Shown here in pieces: positions 57,795-64,000 of a stretch of DNA of 64,000 nucleotides. The translations under genes were made by a program, and so were the position numbers. The stretch is from an uncultured Acidovorax sp. Lineage in GTDB: Bacteria; Pseudomonadota; Gammaproteobacteria; Burkholderiales; Burkholderiaceae_C. The notes below the pieces were generated by a model that worked only from the letters and a program-made list of their open reading frames with translations, ran no database searches and was not told the origin of the DNA. The stretch spans positions 1 to 64,000 of the forward strand of contig CAJYHL010000036.1 of assembly GCA_913774625.1 (NCBI GenBank). The letters run 5' to 3'. Position 1 is the first letter of the stretch; every line of letters begins with the position of its first letter.

Positions 57795-59813
57795 TTATTG
57801 GGTAATGAGCCGGGCTTCGACGGTGAGATCGACATTTCTTGCAACTGCATCGGGGTCCGGAAGTTGGGCGCAAGTGCGGTCAATTTTCCAGGTGGATGCA
57901 TCCAGATTCGGATTGGATGCTATTGCATATATTTTCCAGGTGCCTTTGCCATTTTCACCATAAAAGGTGTAGCTGCCAGCGCCATAATTTGCGAAATAGC
58001 CGATTTGCAGGAAGGAAAAATGATCGAGAGGCATCTTGAGCAGGGATTTCGTTCCTGACGGGGATTCGACGGCGATGCCCAAAGATCCTAGGCAGATGTT
58101 TTTTCCTGAAAGACGCACTTGAAATTGATCGGCAATTCCGTCGGATGCTTCGAATGTGCCGATGAGGGTGGTTTTTTGGTATTCGAAGGTATCGAGGCGA
58201 TTTACAAGGCTGAATGCAGGCATGGCTTGCTTGGAGGGCTTGCTGCGCGATGGTTCTTTCTTGTAGAGCTTGGCCAGTTCCACGGCCTTGGCTGCGTCGG
58301 GAACCCCGAAGCCATACCAGTTGGAATGCAGATTGCCGGCGGCGTTTTTCGTCCAGCCGAGTTCGAAAGGTACCTGAGAGGCACCGACCGTGATGTCGGC
58401 GCCTGTGCCGCTGGTGCTGGTGAAGGTGTTCGTCTTCAGGTCGAAAAGGGCATTGAATGGCTGATTCAGTTCGTATTTCGTATCTCTGCGTGTTCGTCTT
58501 TCATATCCGAAGTCCACGACCCTTGCGGATTCGCGCAAGATGTCGCGAACGTCCCGCCAGGTCAGATCGGGGTTGGCGCTGAGCATGAGCGCGACTACAC
58601 CGCTGATCGTCGGCGTGGCAGACGAGGTGCCGTTCATGTTGTCGTAGTCGCAATTGGGATTGTCCGGAGTGCCGGCAATCAGCGAAGTCAGGCCCCTCAT
58701 GAATCGGTTATATCGGGACGGATCAGCGTCGCTGCGGCTGTAGCCTTCGGCACATCCGCTGATATCCGTGGATGCGATCGTGGGGCCATCGCCGGTTTTT
58801 CCGCTTGCAGCTTCCTCGCTCGTGATTCCGGACAATTCGCCATAATTGCCCAATGACCCATACTGGCCACCCAGCCCAGTGATCCAGACGACAGAACCAG
58901 CACTGCTGTAGCTCGATGCCTGCCCTTTGGCATTGAGTGCGGCCGTCACGATGGCATTCGGTTCTAGGTTTGTAGAATCGTTGGCGGGATTCGTGCAGTC
59001 ATACGCGCCAGCCAACGGACCGCACGAAATTTCTTGATCTGGTGAATCGAAAGCATTTCCGGCAGCCTTGATGAAGGAAATTCCTTTGCCATTGCGAAGG
59101 GACTTCAGCATGTGCATGCCTATAAGATAGGCGTTTTGCCTCGATTCGTACGTCTCCGGACGGAGGCCTGTACCATAAGACGCATTCATAATGTCGGCCT
59201 TGCGGGACCACTGCGCGCCACCCATAGCATCGATGCTATTTTCGCCGGATTGCGTCCAGGGTTCCTTGTCGAGGATGATGGCGGCGCCGCCTATTTGGGC
59301 CAGTGGTGCGATTCCCATGACGCCCTTGCCGTTTTGGGCTGCCGCTATCATTCCAGCGACATTCGTTCCATGGGCCGCACGACTTGATGTCAGCAAGGGG
59401 TTGGGGTCATTGCTTTGCTGAACGAAATTCCAAGACATGCTGTAGTCGGCATTGGCCTTGAGATCTTCATGCGCCAGATCCACGCCGCTATCGATCACGA
59501 GAACCTTGATGCCCTGGCCCTTGATGCCCTGGCGGTGCACGGGTTCCACATTGAGGTCGATTCCTCCGCCAAAAGCACCGGCATCGGCAATCTTGCTGAA
59601 AATGCTATTGGTGTAGTTCAAGGCCCATTGCAGGGGGTAAAGGGGCTCCGTCTCCCCGGATTTACATGCATAGCTGCCGGTTTCTGCGCAGTTCTTGGCG
59701 ATGCTGCCGTCATTGCCGCCACCGCATCCCGTCAAGCCTGCAGCAGCCAGAGCCAGAAATAATCCAGAGGAACTCCGTGGTGTAAAACGGCGGTGAAACG
59801 ATTTGGCTTTCAT
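57795..59813 (-). CDS. Subtilisin-like serine peptidase (S8) lipoprotein with P domain
   Basis: This is a 672-residue secreted protease. The lipobox GLTGC gives Cys30, followed by a Gly-rich spacer. The S8 catalytic triad is Asp108 (VLVIDSGVD), His148 (AAHGTNVAG) and Ser397 (NGTSSATP), with the oxyanion Asn253 in KAAGNAF. Residues ~540-650 form a proprotein-convertase P domain (LGSLGIAVESPSGTKSLL and YGENGKGTWKIYAIAS). No propeptide domain is seen before the catalytic part. AAGGA lies upstream of the ATG at 59813. Codon use and base composition are visibly lower in GC than in the flanking genes. Confidence 0.92.
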   Translation of the reverse strand: MKAKSFHRRFTPRSSSGLFLALAAAGLTGCGGGNDGSIAKNCAETGSYACKSGETEPLYPLQWALNYTNSIFSKIADAGAFGGGIDLNVEPVHRQGIKGQGIKVLVIDSGVDLAHEDLKANADYSMSWNFVQQSNDPNPLLTSSRAAHGTNVAGMIAAAQNGKGVMGIAPLAQIGGAAIILDKEPWTQSGENSIDAMGGAQWSRKADIMNASYGTGLRPETYESRQNAYLIGMHMLKSLRNGKGISFIKAAGNAFDSPDQEISCGPLAGAYDCTNPANDSTNLEPNAIVTAALNAKGQASSYSSAGSVVWITGLGGQYGSLGNYGELSGITSEEAASGKTGDGPTIASTDISGCAEGYSRSDADPSRYNRFMRGLTSLIAGTPDNPNCDYDNMNGTSSATPTISGVVALMLSANPDLTWRDVRDILRESARVVDFGYERRTRRDTKYELNQPFNALFDLKTNTFTSTSGTGADITVGASQVPFELGWTKNAAGNLHSNWYGFGVPDAAKAVELAKLYKKEPSRSKPSKQAMPAFSLVNRLDTFEYQKTTLIGTFEASDGIADQFQVRLSGKNICLGSLGIAVESPSGTKSLLKMPLDHFSFLQIGYFANYGAGSYTFYGENGKGTWKIYAIASNPNLDASTWKIDRTCAQLPDPDAVARNVDLTVEARLITQ

Positions 59814-60093
59814 GAGTCCTTCTCCCTTGTTGAAAATGAATGGAATTCGTGCCGAATTCAATGGCTAGGGCATTGCCAGGTTTTCCCTGGTGCCTCGGCA
59901 GGAGCCGCTGGCTGCCGAGACGTCGAGGCTGGGCGGTGCCTTATGTCCAGTGGGCTGGGTGCCACGCCGCAACTCATGGAAGTTGCCATTCACCGGACGC
60001 GCAGCATCGGGGCTGGGTGTGAATGCGAGGGTTGGGTGGTGGGGCCTGGCCCGACGAAGAGGCATATGCGGCGCATGGAAGTTGCCCCGGCTG

Positions 60094-60543
60094 TTAATCG
60101 AGCTTCACACGGTCAATGCGGCCGCCGCAGGCCATGAAACACGTCCGCTGGTTCTGTTCGCACCTGGAAGCGGAGAACTGGGTGTCGCAGCGCTTGGGCT
60201 CGATGCACGGGCTGTTGAAGGAGGCGGAACCTTCACACACGGGCTTGGTCGTCCGGTTTCCCCTGGCCTGGAGTTCGATGCTCTCTCGTTGCGTGATGCA
60301 TGACTGCTGGGCCTTGCAGAGGGCATAGGTGTTCATCTGCAGCGCGTAATTGCTCTGGCACTGCTGATAGGCCGACTGCTGACTGAACTGACAGGCCTGC
60401 AGGGCCGCGTTGCAGTTGGCAACGCACATGGTGCCCTCTGGTGTGGATGGCGGCACCCATACATCGCGATGGGTGGCACAACCGGCAACGGCCAGGATCA
60501 GCATCAAGAGGGCAGTCGTGTTCCTGAGGAAGGGTGTTTTCAT
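60094..60543 (-). CDS. Cys-rich lipoprotein of unknown function
   Basis: This is a 149-residue lipoprotein that I do not recognise. The lipobox is LAVAGC, followed by THRDVWVPPSTPEG. The mature part has at least ten Cys in a regular spacing (MCVANCNAALQACQFSQQSAYQQCQSNYALQ; ALCKAQQSCITQRES; PVCEG; SPCIEPKRC; SRCEQNQRTCFMACGG), which suggests a disulfide-stabilised fold. It is upstream of the subtilase by 280 bases on the same strand. It may belong to the same islet. Confidence 0.65.
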   Translation of the reverse strand: MKTPFLRNTTALLMLILAVAGCATHRDVWVPPSTPEGTMCVANCNAALQACQFSQQSAYQQCQSNYALQMNTYALCKAQQSCITQRESIELQARGNRTTKPVCEGSASFNSPCIEPKRCDTQFSASRCEQNQRTCFMACGGRIDRVKLD

Positions 60544-61329
60544 GGCGCTGCGGCAATTCATTGGGGGAGGGATGGTCGATGCATGTTGATACATTTCCCG
60601 CTTGAAATTTACATGTGAATCGCCGCACTAAAATGAGCAAATGTGAGTGCCTGCGCGGAGGCATCGAGAGCGCCCATCCAGGAGGGGAAGGCCGGGACGC
60701 GCGCCGTCGGGTTCGCTGCCAGTGGGCACTGCGGAGCGTCTGCGGCCCGAGCCCGCGGCCACCAGCCTCTTGGCTCCAGCCGTCTGTGACACTGCGGTCC
60801 GTCGTCGGTGCCTGTACGGCGTCTTCCGGCGGGCGCATGCTCGCCCCGCCGGAATGAATGCCACGCGGGCAGTCCGCCGTGGATCGTTCGATCCAGCCAG
60901 GAGTGCTGCTCCGCAAGTCGTGGAGTGCCCGGAAGGCCGCCTTGGCGTCAGGATCTGCCTCGCCATCGAGCAGTGGATGGTCTGCGCCGGCCCGCCCGCT
61001 GCGGCCTCGGAGCCAGCAGCCGCAGATGGCCGTGTCTGAAGGGTCACCCATCCCTGTGGTACCCGGGCGGCATCTCTCAAGGAGGAGCGAAGGGCTCCGG
61101 ACAGGCGCCACAGAGGTGCAGCCGCTGTGCTGGGAGGCTGTTCGGTGTCTTTCGGGGGACCACTTGGCGCTTACGTGATCCCGAAAAGGCTTTCACCCGG
61201 TCCCGAGGGAGGCGAGGTGAAGGGGCAAGAGGCGACGAGAGGGCGATGAGGGTACGAAAAGGGCTGTGGATTGCAGACAGACCCTGGAGCCCGTGAGAGC
61301 AGCGGGCGGTAAGGATGCCAGGGCTCGAG
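60544..61329. other. 786-base stretch without a confident gene
   Basis: Several open frames of 80-290 codons cross this stretch on both strands but all are rich in Arg, Pro and Ser with no recognisable motif, and they overlap one another. One minus-strand frame has a protein-like segment (LLDGEADPDAKAAFRALHDLRS) that may be a remnant of a decayed gene. The left end (60544-60650) is AT-richer and is probably the promoter of the Cys-rich lipoprotein. No tRNA or repeat is seen. Confidence 0.4.
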
Positions 61330-63270
61330 TCAGCCGTCCATCGGCAGCGCAATCCGAAAGCAGACAGGCATCGCGCCGCCTGTGGAGGTTAGGGTCACGC
61401 TGCCTCCCAGCTTGTCCGCAATGCATCGAACGAGATAAAGCCCCAGGCCGACCCCGGGACTATGTCGGGCTGAGCGGCCCCGGTAGTAGCGCTCGAAAAG
61501 CTGTCTTTGATCTTCTGGCGGAATGGGGTCCGCTGCGTTGGCGATGTCGATGGTCACAAGGTCTCCGTCCCGCTCCACGTGCAGCTGCACGGAGCTGTTG
61601 GCTGGCGCATGGCGGTCGGCATTGGCGAGCAGGTTGCGCAGAGCGATGCGCAGCAGCGCTGCGTCGGTGGCGATGTGGCGTGTACCGTGCCCAAACCGGC
61701 AGGCGATGCGACCGGGCCGGAAGTCCTGTGTCAGATCGCGGATCAGCGCGTGCAGATCGCAGGGCGCACGATGCAGCTCGACCAGGTCGGGTTCGGCCAT
61801 CCTGTCATCTGCCAGACAGTCATCGACGAGCGCCAGCATCCGCTTCGTGGCGTTGCGGATGTTGTGGGCCCGCGCCAGCATTTTTTGGGGCGGGGCGGAG
61901 GCGTTGCGTGCCAATTGCTGGGCGCTGGAGTCGATGATGGCCAGCGGCGTGCGGAATTCGTGCGAAACCATGGCGACGAAATCGCGTTGTTCCTGGCGCA
62001 TGCGCCGCTCCAGTTCAAGTGCCCGTTCCAGGGTGTCCTTGCGCTGCTGAGCCTGCGCCAGCTCGGCTTCCAGATAGATTTGCAGGCGGACCTGGGCGTG
62101 ATGCTGGTGTACGTAGGTTCCTATCAGCCACAGGCTGAGAAGCACCATGTGGGCCATGGTGCCCAATGCGGAAATGTGTTCGGTGAGCAGATTGACGGGG
62201 AACACCCCGAGGTTGCGCAGGTAGGCGACGAGAACGCTGAGGTAGAAGAAACCGAACATGAAGACGAAGAACCGAGCGCGTCTGGATCCACGCCTCAGAA
62301 GCCGCAGAGCAAGCCCGATGAGTACGGCCATGAGGAGCAGTCCCATCAGTTGCACGGGCATGATCCCGAGGCCGTAATGGCCGAGCAAAATCAGCGCGGC
62401 GCCGGCTGCCCCTGTCGCGGTGCTCGCAAATATGAGCGTGCGGGCAGTGCGCGGCATGGTTTTCCCCAGGGCCATCTGGGCGCATGCCATGCTGGCCCCG
62501 ATGGGAAGGCTGCACGCGATGCTGACGCCCAGCAGCCTGTCGCTCCAGGCTCCACCGATTCCCGTGATTTGCTGGATCAATCCCAGCGACAGCACTTCGT
62601 TGAGCAAACAGCTGCTCAAGTACGCCAGGAACAGCCCGCTCAACGGCGCAGAGGTCGCCCGCCAGAAGAGCATGTGCAGGCAGATCAGCAGTATGTAGAA
62701 GCCGAAGTAGAGCCCGAACAACAGGCCCTCGCGGCGTGTGTGATTGTCGAAAGCCAGGCGTGGCCAAATGATGAGGCGCGTCGTCAACGCGTTGCGTGTG
62801 GACAGGCGGAGCAGCACGGAGTACTCGCCTGCCTGTGCCAGGTTGAGTTGCAGGGCTGGCGTGCGGAAGTCCACGGGCCAGAGGTGTCGTGGCACACCCT
62901 CTCCGCTGATGCCCATGAACTGCCAGCGGTCACTGCCGGGGGAGCGCATGTACATCTGCACGTCGTCCAGCAGCGCGTTGGAGGGTTGCAGCATCCATTG
63001 CCCGGCCGATGGAGCATCGAGCCGCAGGCGCAGCCACACGACGGCATCGGTGTACCCTGCGCTCAGATTGCCAGGCAGAGACACCCAGTCGGGGGACTGG
63101 CTGGCCTCCAGCGCATCGAGCGTTCCCTTGGGGTCGTCCAGACGCTGCATATCGCCCGCAGCATCAAGCATCTGAGCGCGGGTGGGTAGCAAGAGGGGCG
63201 CTTTTGCCCCGGCATGCCAGGGAATCATCAGCAGCGCTATCAGGAGAATCAGCGCACGGGAGTCCAGCAC
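61330..63270 (-). CDS. Sensor histidine kinase with 7TMR-DISM input domain
   Basis: This is a 646-residue inner-membrane kinase. A signal peptide leads into a periplasmic 7TMR-DISM extracellular (carbohydrate-binding-like) domain (~30-175). Seven membrane helices follow (~180-390), then a coiled linker and the HisKA domain with phospho-acceptor His437 in VSHEFRTPLAII. The HATPase domain has N-box LRNLLANADRHAP and G-box GVGLGLYLV. The start codon is GTG (63270), since a stop lies two codons upstream and no earlier start exists. It is divergent from a response regulator, which is its likely partner; the stimulus is unknown. Confidence 0.93.
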   Translation of the reverse strand: MLDSRALILLIALLMIPWHAGAKAPLLLPTRAQMLDAAGDMQRLDDPKGTLDALEASQSPDWVSLPGNLSAGYTDAVVWLRLRLDAPSAGQWMLQPSNALLDDVQMYMRSPGSDRWQFMGISGEGVPRHLWPVDFRTPALQLNLAQAGEYSVLLRLSTRNALTTRLIIWPRLAFDNHTRREGLLFGLYFGFYILLICLHMLFWRATSAPLSGLFLAYLSSCLLNEVLSLGLIQQITGIGGAWSDRLLGVSIACSLPIGASMACAQMALGKTMPRTARTLIFASTATGAAGAALILLGHYGLGIMPVQLMGLLLMAVLIGLALRLLRRGSRRARFFVFMFGFFYLSVLVAYLRNLGVFPVNLLTEHISALGTMAHMVLLSLWLIGTYVHQHHAQVRLQIYLEAELAQAQQRKDTLERALELERRMRQEQRDFVAMVSHEFRTPLAIIDSSAQQLARNASAPPQKMLARAHNIRNATKRMLALVDDCLADDRMAEPDLVELHRAPCDLHALIRDLTQDFRPGRIACRFGHGTRHIATDAALLRIALRNLLANADRHAPANSSVQLHVERDGDLVTIDIANAADPIPPEDQRQLFERYYRGRSARHSPGVGLGLYLVRCIADKLGGSVTLTSTGGAMPVCFRIALPMDG

Positions 63271-63339
63271 GTTCTAGAATTTTCAGGTTTTCGAGCGGCG
63301 GTGTCGGCTGGTCGCGGCACCCCAATACATCCTTCTACC

Positions 63340-64000
63340 ATGGTTGACGTGATCTTTCTTGAAGACGAGCCCGTGTTGCGCTCCGAACTCGGCGAGTTTT
63401 TGCAAGATATTGGTTATGTGCCGCACTGCGTGGCGACTCTGGCTGAATTCGACAGGCAATTCGATCCGTTGCGCCACCGCATCGCCATCATCGACATCAA
63501 CTTGCCCGATGGCGATGGTTTGGAGTTGATCAGGCGGCTACGGCAATGCGGACAGCAGTTGGGCATCATCGTCTTCAGTGCCTACAACACCGGTGTTGAT
63601 CGCATTCGCGGCCTGGATGGGGGCGCCGATCATTATTTGGGCAAGGGCTGCGACTTGGGTGAACTGGAGGCCGTGCTGGCTTCCCTCGCACGGCGGCTCG
63701 GCCTGCAGAAACGCGAGGCGCGCTGGCGGCTGGAGGTGAGCGCGGGGCGGCTGCTTCCGCCCGCTGCGCCGCCGGTGGCGCTTTCGAGGCAGGATTTGCT
63801 GGTGCTGCAATGTCTGATGAGCGCCGCAGGCGGTGAGGTCAGCCGCCGCCACATCGTGCAGGCCCTGGGCGGCGACTACGTCGAGTACGACCAGCGGCGG
63901 CTGAATACGCACATGCGCCGCCTGCGGACCAAGGTGCAGCAGGAAAGCCGGCTGGATCTGCCTGTGCGTACGGTGCGCGGCAATGGCTACTGCTTCTACG
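63340..64000 (+). CDS. OmpR/PhoB-family response regulator, 3' truncated by window end
   Basis: The visible 220 residues hold a complete receiver domain and most of a winged-helix output domain. The acidic pocket is FLEDEP near residue 8, the phospho-acceptor is Asp52 in IAIIDINLPDGDG, and the conserved Ser and Lys lie in IVFSAYN and HYLGKGCD. The output domain includes LSRQDLLVLQCLMSAAGGEVSRRHIVQALGG and NTHMRRLRTKVQ, with VRTVRGNGYCF as the wing. It starts 69 bases from the divergent kinase gene, and the two form one two-component system. No other functional partner is seen. Confidence 0.93.
   Translation, partial: MVDVIFLEDEPVLRSELGEFLQDIGYVPHCVATLAEFDRQFDPLRHRIAIIDINLPDGDGLELIRRLRQCGQQLGIIVFSAYNTGVDRIRGLDGGADHYLGKGCDLGELEAVLASLARRLGLQKREARWRLEVSAGRLLPPAAPPVALSRQDLLVLQCLMSAAGGEVSRRHIVQALGGDYVEYDQRRLNTHMRRLRTKVQQESRLDLPVRTVRGNGYCFY

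Noticed and set aside
60628-61080. A 150-codon minus-strand frame as a gene
   Set aside because: No ribosome binding site, Arg/Pro-rich product, no motif, and other frames of equal quality overlap it.

Overview
The window is GC-rich DNA from a betaproteobacterium, most likely a Comamonadaceae member of the Acidovorax/Paracidovorax type. The reasons are the gene order rpsB-tsf-pyrH-frr-uppS-cdsA-dxr-rseP-bamA-skp-lpxD-fabZ-lpxA-lpxB-rnhB, a Bug-type (TctC) solute receptor, and a short interspersed repeat that I recognise from this family. It looks like chromosome. I see no transposase, integrase, CRISPR array or plasmid gene. All identifications come from reading the sequence; no database search was possible.

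Layout. (1) 0-4.9 kb: the 3' end of a trimeric autotransporter adhesin, a BamE/OmpA-domain lipoprotein, an IalB-like secreted protein and aquaporin Z. (2) 5.0-10.3 kb, minus strand: a probable copper-handling cluster (multicopper oxidase, DUF411 protein, TolC-like lipoprotein, two His/Cys-rich small proteins), then a YitT-type membrane protein. (3) 10.4-24.6 kb, minus strand: a long co-directional catabolic cluster. In transcription order it holds a LysR regulator, TcuA and TcuB (flavoprotein plus Fe-S/membrane electron carrier), an SCP2-like protein, an alpha/beta hydrolase, a complete LivKHMGF ABC importer (livG frameshifted as read), an amidohydrolase, a Bug receptor, an aldehyde dehydrogenase and a 3-hydroxyisobutyrate-dehydrogenase-like enzyme. 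A T-N11-A LysR box lies about 64 bp upstream of a -10 element in front of tcuA. (4) 24.7-27.3 kb: divergent cadA/cadR with a MerR-type promoter. (5) 27.4-30.0 kb: an Mla-type lipid transport operon (permease, MCE protein, lipoprotein) without a visible ATPase. (6) 30.0-33.3 kb: a small membrane protein, bifunctional NAD(P)HX repair enzyme and a DadA-like oxidoreductase.

(7) 33.4-49.0 kb, plus strand: the translation/envelope block. It makes ribosomal protein S2, EF-Ts, UMP kinase and ribosome recycling factor, then undecaprenyl diphosphate, CDP-diacylglycerol, the MEP-pathway enzyme Dxr, the RseP protease, the BamA/Skp outer-membrane protein machinery and lipid A enzymes, and ends with RNase HII and an rRNA/tRNA methyltransferase. 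(8) 49.1-55.1 kb, minus strand: a secreted protein of unknown function, tRNA-Thr(CGT), fbp, pepN and prfB with its programmed +1 frameshift. (9) 55.2-60.6 kb, minus strand: a visibly more AT-rich islet with a subtilisin-like lipoprotein carrying a P domain, a 184-residue exported partner of unknown family, a clostripain-like lipoprotein peptidase, and a Cys-rich lipoprotein. (10) 61.3-64.0 kb: a 7TMR-DISM sensor kinase divergent from a response regulator that runs off the end.

The best candidates for undescribed biology are the Tcu/Liv/Bug catabolic cluster, whose gene mix differs from the known tcuRABC operon, and the AT-rich two-protease cassette with its unknown exported partner.
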